A stretch of DNA of 64,000 nucleotides from Ehretia macrophylla (GCA_037974665.1 CM075764.1:116126325-116190324); one strand, 5' to 3'. Positions 23,001 to 37,743 are shown, counted from the stretch's first letter. Notes: a model not told the origin generated them from the sequence alone. A program made the numbers and translations.

Positions 23001-26000
23001 GAGCTCTACGACGGAGGCAATAAGCCTGGTCAGCTATGGTGGTTTTCGGAGCCCAAAATCAAAAGTTTTCATCAATTTTGGGACAATTTTCTATTTTTTC
23101 GCTGTTTTTCTGTCCCGGATCGTACATCGTGAGCCGCAAAAAGGACGACAACCTAATCCATAAAATTTCTATTACCGAATCCCATGACACCTTAGGCAAG
23201 ACAACTTCACTTCACGTAGAGGTTAGGCCCGCTAATCGAGGGCGTGGGGCTTGTGACCAGGTATCCGTCGCTCCGATGCCCATAACTTTTGATCCGTAAG
23301 GCGTTACGCGACGCACAACATACCGTTAGAAATATCTCTGAGAGCTCTACAACAGAAAGCATGCTTTCTAGGCTGCGCCTATTTTCGGACCCCAAAATCA
23401 AACGTTTTCATCAGTTTCGAGACACTTTTCTTCTTTTTTGCAATTTTTTCGTCCCGGATCGTACGTCGTGAGCTGTGAAAAGGATGACAACCTAGTCCAC
23501 CATATTTCTATTACCGAATCCCACGCTACCTTGGGCAAGACAACTTCACTTCACGTAGAGGCTGGGCCCGCAAATCGAGGGCGTGGGGCTTATGACTAGG
23601 TATCCGTCGCTCCGGTACCCATAATTTTTGATCTATAAGGAGTTACGCGGCACACAGCATGCTGTTGGAAAGCACTTCGAGAGCTCTACGACGGGGACAG
23701 CAAGCATGTTGGCCTGTGCTTGTCTTCGGAGCCTAAAATCGAACATTTTCATCAGTTTCGGGACATTTTTCTTCTTTTCAGCAGTTTTTTCGTCCCAGAT
23801 CGTACGTCGTGAGCCGCGAAAAGGACAGCAACCTAATCCATCACATTTCTATTACCGAATCCCACGGCACCTTAGGCAAGACAACTTCACTTCATGTAGA
23901 GGCTGGGCCCGCAAACCGAGGGCGTCGGGTTTGTGACCCGGTATCCGTCGCTCCGGTGCCCATAACTTTTCATCCGTAAGGAGTTACGAGGCGCACAGCA
24001 TACCGTTGGAAAGCTCTCCGAGAGCTCTACAACAGGGAAAGCAAGCTTGCTTAGCTGCGGCTATTTTTAGACCCCAAAATTGAACGTTTTCATCAGTTTT
24101 GGGACACTTTTCTTCTTTTTCGCAATTTTTCTGTCCCGGATCGTACGTCGTGAGCTACGAAAAGGACGACAACCTAATCCACCACATTTCTATTATCGAA
24201 TCCCACTGTACCTTGGGCAAGACAACTTCACTTCACGTAGAGGCTGGGCCAGCAAATCGAGTGCATGGAGCATGTGACCAATAATTCCCCGCTCCGATGC
24301 CCATAGCTTTTGATCTGTAAGGAGTTACGAGGCGCACAACATACCGTTGGAAAGCTCTCCGAGAGCTCTACGACGAGGAAAGAAAGCTTGCTCGGTTGCG
24401 CCTGTTTTCGGACCAAAAAATCGAACGTTTTCATCAGTTTCGGGATACTTTTCTTCTTTTGCACTGTTTTTTCATCCCGGATTGTACGTCGTGAGCGGCG
24501 AAAAGGACAATAACCTAATACATCCTATTTCTATTACCGAGTCCCACGGCACCTTGGGCAAGACAACTTCACTTCACGTAAAGGCTGGGCCAGCAAACCG
24601 AAGGCGTGGGGCTTGTGACCAGGTATCCGTCGCTCAGGTACCCATAACTTTTGATCCATAAAGAGTTATGCGGCGCACAACATACCGTTGAAAAGCTCTC
24701 TGAGAGCTCTACATCAGGGGCACCTAGCATGCTCGGCTGCGTCTATTTTTGGAGCACAAAATCGAACATTATCGTAAGTTTTGGGACACTTTTCTTCTTC
24801 TGCACTGTTTTTTCATCCCAGATCGTACGTAATAAGCTGCGAAAAGGACAACAACCTAATCCATCACATTTCTATTACCGAATCCCACGGTACCATGGGC
24901 AAGACAACTTCACATCACGTAGAGGCTAGGCCCACAAATCGTGGGCGTGGAGCTTTTGACCAGTTATCCGTCGCTCCGATGCCCATAACTTTTGATCCGT
25001 AAGGAGTTACGAGGCACACAGCATACCGTTGGAAAGCTCTCCGAGAGCGCTACGATGGGGAAAGTAAACTTGCTCGGCTGCGCCTATTATTGGACCACAA
25101 AATCGAACGTTTTCATCAGTTCGGGACACTTTTCTTCTTTTCCGCTGTTTTTCCGTCCTGGATTGTACGTCGTGAGCTGCGAAAATGACGACAACCTAAT
25201 CCATCACATTTCTATTACCGAATCCCACGGCACCTTGGGCAAGACAACTTCACTTCACGTAGAGGCTAGGCTCACAAATCGAGGGCATGGGGCTTGTGAC
25301 CAGGTATCCGTCGCTCCGGTACCCATAACTTTTGATCTATATGGAGTTACGCGGCACACAACATGCAGTTGGAAAGCTCTCCGACAGCTCTACGACAGTG
25401 GCACCAAGCCTGCTCGGCTGCGCCTATTTTTGGAGCCCAAAATCGAACATTTTCATCAGTTTCGGGACACTTTTCTTGGTTTTCGCTGTTTTTTCGTCCT
25501 GGATCGTACGTCGTGAGCTGCGAAAAGGACGACAACCTAATCTATCACATTTCTATTACCAAATTCCAAAGCACCTTAGGCAAGACAACTTCGCATCACA
25601 TAGAGGCTGGGCCCGCAAACTAAGGGCGTGGGGCTTGTGACCATGTCTTCCTCGCTTCGGTGTCCATAACATTTGAACTGTAAGGAGTTATATGGCGCAC
25701 AACATACCGTTGGAAAGCTCTCTAAGAGCTCTACGATAGGGGCAACAAGCCTGCTCGGCTACGCTGGTTTTCGTCTTTTCTTCTTTTGCGTTGTTTTTCC
25801 GTCCCGGATCATACGTCATGAGCCGCGAAAATGACGACAACCTAATCCATCACATTTCTATTACCAAATCCTACAGCACTTTGGGCAAGACAACTTCACT
25901 TCATGCAGAGGCTGGGCCCGCAAACCGAGGGCGTGGGGCTTGTGACTAGGAATCTGTCGCACCGGTGTCCATAACTTTTGATCCGTAAGGAGTTACGCGG

Positions 26001-29000
26001 CACACAGCATACCGTTAGAAAGCTCTACGAGAGCTCTACGATGGGTGAAGCAAACTTTCTTGGCTACGCCTATTTTCAGATCCGAAAATTGAACGTTTTG
26101 ATCAGTTTCGGGACACTTTTCTACTTTTTCGCTGTTTTTTCGTCCTGGATCGTACGTCGTGAACGGTGAAAAGGACGACAACCTAATCCATCACATTTTT
26201 TTACCAAATCTCATGGAACCTTGGGAAAGACAAGTTCACTTCACGTAGAGGCTAGGTCCGTAAACCGAGGGCGTGGGGCATGTGACCAGGTATTCGTCGC
26301 TAAGGTGCCCATAACTTTTGATCTATAAGGAGTTACGCGGCGCACAACATACTATTGAAAAGCTCTTTGAGAGCTCTACAACGGGGGCACCTAGCATGCT
26401 CGGCTGCGTCTATTTTTGGAGCACAAAATTGAACATTTTCATAAGTTTTAGGACACTTTTCTTCTTTTGCGCTGTTTTTTCATTCCGGATCGTATGTCGT
26501 GAGCCGGGAAAAGGACAACAACCTAATCCATCACATTTCTATTAATGAATACCACGGTACCTAGGGCAAGACAACTTCACTGCACGTAAAGGATGGGCCC
26601 GCAAATCGAGGGCGTGGGGCTTGTGACCAGGTATCCGTCGCTCCGGTGTCCATAACTTTTGATCCGTAAAGAGTTACGCGGCGCACTGCATACCGTTGGA
26701 AAGCTCTTTGAGAGCTCTACGACGGAGGCACCTACATACTCGGCTGAGCCTATTTTCAAGGCCCGAAATCGAACGTTTTCATCGGTTTCGGGACACTTTT
26801 CTTCTTTTACGTGTTTTTTCGTCCCGGATCGTACGTTGTGAGCCGCGAAAATGATGACAACCTAATACATCACATTTTTATTACCGAATCCCATGGCACC
26901 TTGGGCAAGACAACTTCACTTCACGTAGAGGCTGGGCCCACAAATCGAGGACGTGGGGCTTGTGACCAGGTATCTGTCGCTTCGGTACCCAAAACTTTTG
27001 ATCCGTAAAGAGTTACACAGCGCACAACATACCGTTGGAAAGCTCTCTGAGAGCTCTACGACAGAGGCAACAATCCAGGTCAGCTACGCTAGTTTTCGGA
27101 ACCCAAAATCGAACGTTTTCATTAGTTTTTGGACACTTTTCTTCTTTTTCGCTATTTTTCTATCCCGCATCGTACGTCGTGAGCCGCGAAAAGGACGACA
27201 ACGTAATCCATCACATTTCTATTACCGAATCCCACGGCACCTTAGGCAAGACAGCTTCACTTCACGTAGAGGCTGGGCCCGCAAATTGAGGCGATGGAGC
27301 TTGTGACAAGGTATCCGTCGCTCCGGTGCCCATAAATTTTGATCTGTAAGGAGTTACGCGGTGCACAGCATACCGTTGGAAAGCTCTCTAAGAGCTCTAC
27401 AACGAAGGAACTTAGCAAGCTCAGTTGCGTCTTTTTTCGTAGATCAAAATCGAAAGTTTTCATCAGTTTTAGGATACTTTTCTTCTTTTCTGCTGTTTTT
27501 TCGTCTCGGATCGTACGTCGTGAGCCGCGAAAAGAACAACAACCTAATCCATCAAATTTCTAGTACCGAATCCCACGGCACCTTGGGCAAGACAACTTCA
27601 CTTCACGTAGAGGCTGGGCCCGCAACTCGAGGGCGTGGGGCTTGTGACCAGGTATTCGTCGCTCCGTTGCCCATAACTTTTGATCCACAAGGTGTTACGC
27701 GGCGCACAGCATACCGTCGGAAAGATCTCTGAGAGTTCTACGATGGGGGTACCTAGCATGCTCAGCTGCGCTTGTTTTCGTAGCACAAAATTGAACATTT
27801 TTATCAGTTTCGGTAAACTTTTCTTCTTTTCTGCTGTTTTTCGATCTCGGATCGTACGTCGGGAGCCGCGAAAAGGACGACAACCTAATCCATCACATTT
27901 CTGTTACCGAATCCCACAGTACCTTGGGCAAGACAACTTCACTTCACGTAGAGGCTGGGCCCACAAACCGAGGGCGTGAGGCTTGTGACCAGGTACCCGT
28001 CGCTACGAGACCCATAACTTTTGATCCGTAAGGAGTTACGTGGCGCACAGCATACTGTTGGAAAGCTTTCTGAGAGCTCTACGACGAAGGCAGCAATCCT
28101 TGTAGGGTGCGCTGTTTTCATAGACCAAAATTGAACGTTTTCATTAGTTTTGTGACACTTTTCTTCTTTTTTGCTGTTTTTCCATCCCGGATCGTACGTT
28201 GTGAGCCGCGAAAAGGACGACAACGTAATCCATCACATTTTTATTACCGAATCCCATGGCCCCTTGGCAAAGGCAACTTCACTTGACGTTGAGGCTGGGC
28301 CCGCAAATCGAGGGCATGGGGCTTGTGACCAAGTATCCGTCGCTCCGATGCCCATAACTTTTGATCCGTCAGGAGTTACGTGGCACACAGCATACCATTG
28401 GAAAGCTCTTCGAGAGCTCTACGACGCAGGCATCAATCGTTGTCAGCTGCGCCTGTTTTTGGAGACTAAAATCGAACGTTTTCATTAGTTTTAGGACATT
28501 TTTCTTCTTTTTCGCTATTTTTTCATCTCGGATCGTACGTTGTGAGCCGCGAAAAGGACGACAACCTAATCCATCACATTTCTATTACCGAATCCCACAA
28601 CACCTAGGGCAAGACAACTTCACTTCACGTAGAGGCTGGGCCCGCAAATCGAGGGCGTAGGGCTTGTGACTAGGTATCTGTCGCTCAGGTGCCCATACCT
28701 TTTGATCCATAGGGAGTTACGCGGAGCACAGTATACTGTTGGAAAGCTCTTCGAGAGCTCTACGATGGGGACAGCAAGCCTACCCAGCTGCACCTGATTT
28801 CGGAGCCCAAAATCGAACTCTTTCATCAGTTTCGGCACACTTTTTTTCTTTTCCGCTGTTTTTCTATCCCGGATCGTACGTCGCGAGCCGCAAAAAGGAC
28901 GACAACCAAATCCATCATATTTCTATTACCGAATCTCACGGTACCTTGGGAAAGACAACTTCACTTCACGTAGATGCTGGGCCTTAAAATCGAGGGCGTG

Positions 29001-29383
29001 AGGCTTGGAACTAGGTTTCCGTCGCTCCGGTGCACATAACTTTTGATCGGTAAGGAGTTACGCTGCGCACAATATACCGTTGGAATGCTCTCTGAGAGCT
29101 CTACGACGGGAGCAGCAAACTTGCTTGGCTGCGCCTATTTTCAGAGCCCAAAATTGAACAATTTCATCAGTTTCGGGACACTTTTCTTCTTTTTCGCTAT
29201 TTTTTCGTCTTAGATCGTATGTCGTGAGCCGCGTAAAGGACGACAACCTAATCAATGACATTTCTTTTACCGAATCCCACTGCACCTTAGGCAACACAAC
29301 TTCACTTCATGTAGAGGCTAGGCTCGCAAACCGAGGTCATGGGGCTTGTGACTAGGTATCCGTCGCTCCGGTGCCCATAACTT

Positions 29384-32300
29384 TTGATCCGTAGGGAGTT
29401 ACGCGGTGCACAGCATACCGTTGGAAAGCTCTCCGAGAACTCTACGACGAGGGTAGCAATCCTACCTAGCCGCGCTTATTTTCGGAGCCCAAAATTGAAC
29501 GTTTTCATCCATTCGGGACACTTTTCTTCTTTTGCGCTGCTTTTCCATCCCGGATCGTATGTCGTGAGCCGAGAAAAGAACGACAACCTAATCCATCACA
29601 CTTCTATTACCGAATCCCACTATACCTTGGGAAAAACAACTTCACTTCATGTAAAGGCTGGTCCTGCAAACAAAGGGCGTGGGGCAGGTGACCAGGTATC
29701 CGTCGCTCCGGTGCCCTTAACTTTTGATCTGTAAAATGTTACACGGCGCACAGCATAACGTTGGAAAGCTCTCTGAGAGCTCTACGACGTCGGCAACAAG
29801 CCTGGTCCACTACGTCAATTTTCAGAGCCCAAAATCGAACGTTTTCATCAGTTTTGGGACACTTTTCTGCTTTTTCGCTGTTTTTAGGTCCGGGATCGTA
29901 CGTCGTGAGCCTCGTAAAAGGGCGACAACCTAATCCAACACATTTCTAATACCGAATCCCATGGCACCTTGGGCAAGACAACTTCACTTCAAGTAGAGGT
30001 TGGGCCAGCAAATCGAGGGCGTAGGTCTTGTGACCAGGTATCCGTCGCTCCGATGCCCATAACTTTTGATCCGTAAAGAGTTACGAGGCGCACAACATAC
30101 CGTTGGAAAGCTCTCTGAGAGCTCTACGACGAGTGGAGCAAACTTGGTCATCTGTGCTTGTTTTCAGACCCCAAAATCGAACGTTTTCATCAGTTTTGAG
30201 ACACTTTTCTTCTTTTCCACTATTTTTTTGTCCCGGATCGTAAATCGTGAGCCGCGAAAAGGACAACAACCTAATCCATCACATTTATATTACTGAATCC
30301 CACGATACCTTGGGAAAGACAATTTCACTTCACGTAGAGGCTGGGCCCGTAAGCCGAGGGCGTGGGGTTTGTGCCCAGGTATTTGTCGCTCAGGTGCCCA
30401 TAACTTTTGATCCATAAGGCGTTACGCGGCGCACAGCATACCGTTGCAAAGCTTTCTGAGAGCTCTACAACGGGGGCACCTAGCATGCTCGGCTGTGTCT
30501 ATTTTTGGAGAACAAAATCGAAAGTTTTCATCAGTTTCGGGACACTTTTCCTCTTTTGCACTATTTTTCCATCCCTGATCGTACGTCGTGAGCCACGAAA
30601 AGAATGACAACCTAATCCTTCACATTTATGTTACCGAATCCCACGGTACCTTGGGCAAGACAACTTCACTTGACGTAGAGGCTGGGCCCGCAAACCGAGG
30701 GCGTGGGGCTTATGACCAGGAATCCGTCGCTCCGGTGCCGATCACTTTTGCTTCGTAATGAGTTACGCTGCGCCCAACATCCCGTTGGAAAGCTCTCTGA
30801 GAGCTCTACGACGGGGGCACCTAGCATACTCGGCTACGCCTATTTTCAAGGCCTGAAATTGAATGTTTTCATCAGTTTCAGGAAACTTTTCTTCTTTTAC
30901 ATATTTATTCCGTCCCGGATCGTACGTTGTCAGCCGCGAAAAGGACGACAACCTAATCCATCACATTTTATTACCGGATCCCATGGCACCTTGGGCAAGA
31001 CAACTTCACTTCACGTAGAGGCTCGGCCCGCAAATCGAGGGCGTGGGGCTTGTGACCAGGTACCCGTCGCTATGGTGCCCATAAATTTTGATCTGTAAAG
31101 AGTTTCACGGCGCACAGCATACCGTTGGAAAGCTCTTCGAGAGCTCTACGACGGGGACGACAAGCCTACCCAGCTGCACCTGTTTTTGGAGCCCAAAATC
31201 GAACTCTTTCATCAGTTTCGGCACATTTTTCTTCTTTTCCGCTGTTTTTCCGTCCTGGATCGTACGTCGTGAGCCGTGAAAAGGAAGACAACCTAATCCA
31301 TCACATTTCTATTACTGAATCCCACAACACCTAGGGAAAGACAACTTCACTTTAAGTAGAGGCTAGGCCCGCAAACCGAGGGCGTGGGGCTTGTGACCAG
31401 GTATCTGTCGCTCAGGTGCCCATACCTTTTGATCCATAGGGAGTTACGAGGCGCACAGCATACTGTTGGAAAGCTCTTCAAGAGCTCTACGACAGGGACG
31501 ACAAGCCTACCCAGCTGCACCTGTTTTTGGAGCCCAAAATCGAACTCTTTCATCAGTTTCGGCACACTTTTCTTCTTTTCCGCTGTTTTTCCGACCTGGA
31601 TCGTACGTCGTGAGCTGCGAAAAGGATGACAACCTAATCCATCATATTTCTATTACCGAATCATACGGCACCTTGGGCAAGAAAACTTCACTTGACGTAG
31701 AGGCTGGGCCCGCAAATCGAGGGCGTGGGGCTTGTGACCAGGTATCCGTCGCTCCGGTGCCCATAACTTTTGATCCGTAAAGAATTACACAGCGTACAAC
31801 ATACCGTTGGAAAGCTCTTCGAGAGCTCGACGATAGGGACATCAAGCCTACTTGGCTGCGCCTATTTTCAGAGCCCAAAATTGAACATTTTCATCTGTTT
31901 CAGGATACTTTTCTTATTTTTCATTGTTTTTTCATCCCGGATCGTACGTCCTGAGCCACGAAAAGGACAACAACATAATCCATCACATTTCTATTACTAA
32001 ATCCCATGGCACCTTAGGAAAGACAACTTCACTTCACGAAGAGGCTGGGCCCGTAAACCGAGGGCGTGGGGCTTGTGACCAGGTATCCGTCGCTGCAATG
32101 CCCATAACTTTTGATCCGTAAGGACTTACGAGGCGCACAACATACCATTGGAAAGCTCTCCGAGAGCTCTACGTCGGGAACAACAAACTTGCTCGATTGC
32201 ACCTATTTTTGGAGCCCAAAATAGAATAAATTCATCAGTTTCGGGACACTTTTCTTTTTTTTCGCTATTTTTTCGTCCCGGATCGTACGTCGTGAGCCGC

Positions 32301-34475
32301 GAAAAGGACGACAACATAATCCATGACATTTCTTTTACCGAATCCCACTGTACCTTGGGAAAGACAACTTAACTTCATGTAGAGACTGGGCCCGCAAACC
32401 AAGGGCGTGGGGCTTGTGACCAGGTATCTGTCGCTCCGGTGCCCATAACTTTTGATCCGTAGGGAGTTACGCGGTGCACAACATACCGTTGGAAAGCTCT
32501 CTGAGAGGTTGACGACGAGGGTAGCAATCCTACCCAGCCGCCCTTATTTTCGAAGCCCAAAATTGAACATTTTAATCAGTTCGGGACAGTTTTCTTCTTT
32601 TGCGCTGTTTTTCTGTCCAGGATCGTATGTCGTGAGCCGCGAAAAGGACGACAACCTAATCGATCACACTTCTATTACCGAATTCCACTGTACCTTGGCC
32701 AAAACAACTTCACTTCATGTAGAGGCTGGTTCCGCAAACAAAAGGCTTGGGGCATGTGACCAGGTATCCGTCGCTTCGGTGCCCTTAACTTTAGATCTGT
32801 AAGGAGTTACACGGCGCACAGCATACCTTTGGAAAGCTCTCTGAGAGCTTTAGGACGTAGGCAACAAGCCTGGTCAGCTACGTCTATTTTCGCCGTCCAA
32901 AATTGAACGTTTTCATCAGTTTTGGGATACTTTTCTTCTTTTTTGCTGTTTTTTCATCCCGGATCGTACGTCGTGAGCCGCGAAAAGGACGACAACCTAA
33001 TCCATCACATTTTTATTACTGAATCCCATGGCATCTTGGGCAAGACAACTTCACTTCACGTAGGGGTTGTGCCCTCAAATCGAGGGCGTGGGGCTTGTGA
33101 CCAGGTATCCGTCGCTCCGATGCTATTAACTTTTGATCCGTAAGAAGTTATGTGGCACACAACATAACGTTTAAAAGCTCTCCGAGAGCTTTACGACGGG
33201 TGAAAAAAGCTTGCTAGGCTGCGCCTATTTTCGGACCCCAAAATCGAACGTTTTCATCAGTTTCGAGACATATTTCTTCCTTTTCGCTGTTTTTCTGTCC
33301 CGGATCGTACGTCGTGAGCTGCGAAAAGGACGACAACCTGATCATCACATTTCCATTACCTAATCCCAAAGCACCTTGGGAAATACAACTTCACTTCACG
33401 TAGAGGCTGGGCTCGTAAACCGAGGGCGTGGGGCTTGTGACCAAGTATTCGTCGCTCAGGTGCCCATATCTTTTGATCCATAAGGCATTACGCGGCGCAC
33501 AGCATACCGTTGGAATGCTTTCTGAGAGCTCTACAACGGGGGCACCTAGCATTCTCGGCTGCATCTATTTTTGGAGCACAAAATCGAACATTTTCATAAG
33601 GTTTGAGACACTTTTATTCTTTTGCGCTATTTTTTCATCCCGGATCGTACGTCGTGAGCCACGAAAAAGACAACAACCTAATTCATCACATTTTTATTAC
33701 CGAATCCCACGGTACCTTGGGCAGGACAACTTCACTTCAGGTAGAGGATGGGCCCGCAAATCGAAGGCGTGGGGCTTGTGACCAGGTATCCGTCGCTCCG
33801 ATGTAGATAACTTTTGATCCGTAAGGAGTTACGCAGTGCACAGTATACCGTTAGAAAGCTCTCTAAGAACTCTACGACGGGGGCACCTAGCATACTCGGC
33901 TGCGCCTATTTTCAAGGCCCGAAATCGAACGTCTTCATTAGTTTCGGGACACTTTTCTTCTTTTACATTTTTTTTGGGTCCCGGATCGTACGTCGTGAGT
34001 CGCGAAAAGGATGACAACCTAATCCATCACATTTCTATTACCGAATCTCACAACACCTAGGGTAAGACAACTTCACTTGACGTAGAGGTTGGGCCCGCAA
34101 ATCGAGGGCATAGGGCTTGTGACCAAGTATTCGTCGCTCCAGTGCCCATAACTTTTGGTTCTTCAAGAGTTACGTGGCGCACAGCATACAGTTGGAAAGC
34201 TCTTCGAGACCTCTACGACGGAGGCAGCAATCCTTATCGGCTGCGCCTATTTTCGGAGACCAAAATCGAACGTTTTCATTAGTTTTGGCACACTTTTCTT
34301 ATTTTTTGCTATTTTTCCGTCCAGGATCGCACATCGTGAGCCGCGAAAAGGACGACAACCTAATCCATCACATTTCTATTACCAAATCCCACAACACCTA
34401 GGGCAAGACAACTTCACTTCACGTAGAGACTGGGCTAGCAAACCGAGGGCGTAGGGCTTGTGATGCCCAAAACTT
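29384..34475. repeat. Nine-monomer higher-order repeat (~3.07 kb), second copy partial
   Basis: Five successive monomer classes starting at 29384, 29724, 30066, 30407 and 30748 recur in the same order at 32452, 32793, 33134, 33473 and 33814, offsets of 3066-3069 bp (nine monomers). The first unit of each run carries GCAATCCTACC, the second GCAACAAGCCTGG, the fourth GGGGGCACCTAGCATGCT or a close variant (CATTCT in the second copy) and the fifth a TTTTCAAGGCC segment. After the fifth unit the order diverges. Confidence 0.75.
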
Positions 34476-37400
34476 TTGATCCATAGGGAGCTACGCGGCT
34501 CACAACATATTGTTGGAAAACACTTCGAGAGCTCTATGATGGGGACAGCAAGCCTGCCCGGCTGCACCTATTTTCGGAGCCCAAAATCAAACTCTTTCAT
34601 CAGTTTTGGCATACTTTTCTTCTTTTTCGCTGTTTTTCCATCCCGGATCATATGTCGTGAGCTGCGAAAAGGACGACAACCTAATCCATCACATTTGTAT
34701 TACCGAATTCCACGGCACCTTGGGTAAGACAACTTCACTTGATGTAGAGGCTGGGCCCGTAAATCGAGGGCGTGGGGCTTGTGACCAGGTATCCGTCGCT
34801 CTAGTGCCCATAACTTTTGATATGTAAAGAGTTATGCGACGCACAACATACCGTTGGAAAGCTCTCTGAGAGGTCTACGATGGAGGCACCAATTTTCAAG
34901 GCCCGAAATTGAACGCTTTCATCAGTTTCGGGACGCTTTTCTTCTTTTACGCTATTTTTTTGTCCCGGATCATACGTCGTGAATTGGAAAAAGTGCGACA
35001 ACCTAATCCATCACATTGTTATTACCGAATCCCACGGCACCTTGGGCAAGACAATTTCACTTCACTTAGAGGCTGGGCCCGCAAATCGAGGGCGTGGGGC
35101 TTGTGACAAGGTATCCGTCGCTCCGGTACCTATAAATATTGATCTGCACGTGTTGCGCTGCGCACAGTATACCGTTGGAAAGCTCTCTGAGAGCTCTAAA
35201 ATGGGGGAACCTAGCATGCTTGGCTGTGCCTATTTTCGTAGCGCAAAATCGAAAGATTTCATTAGTTTCAAGACACTTTTCTTCTTTTCCGCTGTTTTTT
35301 CGTCCCGGATAGCACGTCGTGAGTAGCGAAAAGGACGACAACCTAATCCATCACAATTCTATTACCGAATCCCACGGCACCTTGGGCAAGACAACTTCAC
35401 TTCACGTAGAGGCTGGACCCGCAAATCGAGGGCGTGGGGCTTGTGACCAAGTATCCATCGCTCCGGTGCCCATAACTTTTGATCCGTCGGGAGTTACGTG
35501 GCGCACAGCATACCGTTGGAAAGCTCTTCGAGAGCTCTACGACGGAGGCATCAATCCTTGTGGGCAATGCCTATTTTCGGAGACCAAAATCGAACGTTTT
35601 CATCAGTTTCAAAACACTTTTCTTCTTTTTCGATGTTTTTCCATCCCGGATTGTATGTCCTGAGCTGCGAAAAGGACGACAACCTAATCCATCACATTTC
35701 TATTACCGAATCCCACAACACCTTGGGCAAGACAACTTCACTTCACGGAGAGGCAGGGCCCGCAAACCGAGGGCGTGGGGCTTGTGACTAGGTATCTGTC
35801 GCTCAGGTGCCCATAACTTTTGATCCATAAGGAGTTACACGGTGCACAACATACCGTTGGAAAGCTCTTCGAGATCTCTACGATAGGGACATCAAACCTG
35901 CTCAGCTGCGCCTATTTTTGGCACCCAAAATCGAACATTTTTATCAATTTTGGGACACTTTTATTCTTTTTCGTTGTTTTTTTGTCCTGGATCGTACGTT
36001 GTGAGCCGCGAAAAGGACAACATCCTAATCCATCACATTTCTATTACCGAATCCTACGGCACCTTAGGCAAAACAACATCGCCTCACGTAGAGGTTGGGC
36101 CCGCAAACCGAGCGTGTGGGGCTTGGGACCAAGTATCCGTCGCTCTGGTGTCCATAACTTTTGATCCTTACGGAGTTACGCGGAGCAAAGCATACCATTG
36201 GAAAGCTATCCGTGAGCTCTACGACGGGAGTAACAAGCCTGCTAGGCTGCGCCTATTTTTGGAGCCCAAAATTGAACATTTTCATCAGTTTCGGGAGACT
36301 ATTCTAATTTTTTATTATTTTTTTGTTCTGGATCGTACGTCGTGAGCAGCGAAAAGGACAACAACCTAATCCATCACATTTCTATTATCGAATCCCACGG
36401 CACCATAGGTAAGACAACTTCACTTCACAAAGAGGCTGGGCCCGCAAACCGAGGGCATGGGGCTTGTGACCAGGTATCCGTCACTCCGGTGCCCATAACT
36501 TTTGATCCATAAGGAGTTACACAACGTACAACATACTGCTGGAAAGCACATCGAGAGCTCTACGATGGGGATAGCATGCCTGCCCAGCTGCACCTATTTT
36601 CGGAGCCCAAAATCGAACTCTTTCATCAGTTTCGGAATACTTTTTTCTTCTTTTTCGTTATTTTTCCGTCACGGATCGTACGTCGTGAGCTGCGAAAAGG
36701 ATGACAATCCAATCCATCACATTTCTATTACCGAATCCCATTGCACCTTGGGCAAGACAACTTCACTTGACGTAGAGGCTGGGCCCGCAAATCGAAGGCG
36801 TAGTACTTGTGACCAGGTATCCGTCGCTCCGGTGCCCATAACTTTTGATCCGTAAAGAGTTACGCGGTGCACAACATACCGTTGGAAAGCTCTACATGAG
36901 CTCTACGATGGGGGCAGTAAGCCTGCTCACCTGCGCCCATTTTCAGAGCTCAAAATTGAACATTTTCATTAGTTTCGGGACACTTTTCTCGTTTTTCATT
37001 GTTTTTTCGTCCCGGATCGTAAGTCATGACCAGGTATCTGTCGCTCAGGTGCCCAAAACTTTTGATCCATAGGGAGTTACGCGGCACACAACATACTGTT
37101 GGAAAGCTCTTCGAGAGCTCTACGATGGAGCCATCAATCCTCATCGGCTGCGCCTCTTTTTGGAGACCAAAATCAAACGTTTTCATCAGTTTCGGGACAC
37201 TTTTCTTCTTTTACGCTATTTTTTCGTCCTGAATCGTACGTCATGAGCCGCGAAGAGGACGACCACTTAATCCATCAAATTTCTATTACCGAATCCCACG
37301 GCACCTTGGGCAAGACAACTTCACTTGACGTAGAGGTTGGGCCCGCAAATCGAGGACGTGGGGCTTGTGACCAGGTTTCTGTCGCTCCGGTGCCCATAAC

Positions 37401-37743
37401 TTTTGATCCATAGGCAGTTATGCGGTTCACAGCATACCGTTGGAATGCTCTTCAAGAGCTCTACAATGGGTACAGCAATCATGCTCGGCTGTGCATGTTT
37501 TCAGATCCCAAAATTGAACGTTTTCATCAGTATCGGGACACTTTTCTTATTTTGTGTTGTTTTTTTTATCCTGGATCGTACGTCGTGAGCCGCGAAAAGG
37601 ACGACAACCTAATCCATCTCATTTCTATTACCGAATCCCACGGCACCTTGGGCAAGACAACTTCACTTCACGTAGAGGCTGGACCCGTAAACCGAGGGCA
37701 TGGGGCTTATGACCAGGTATCCGTCGCTTAGGTGCCCATAACT

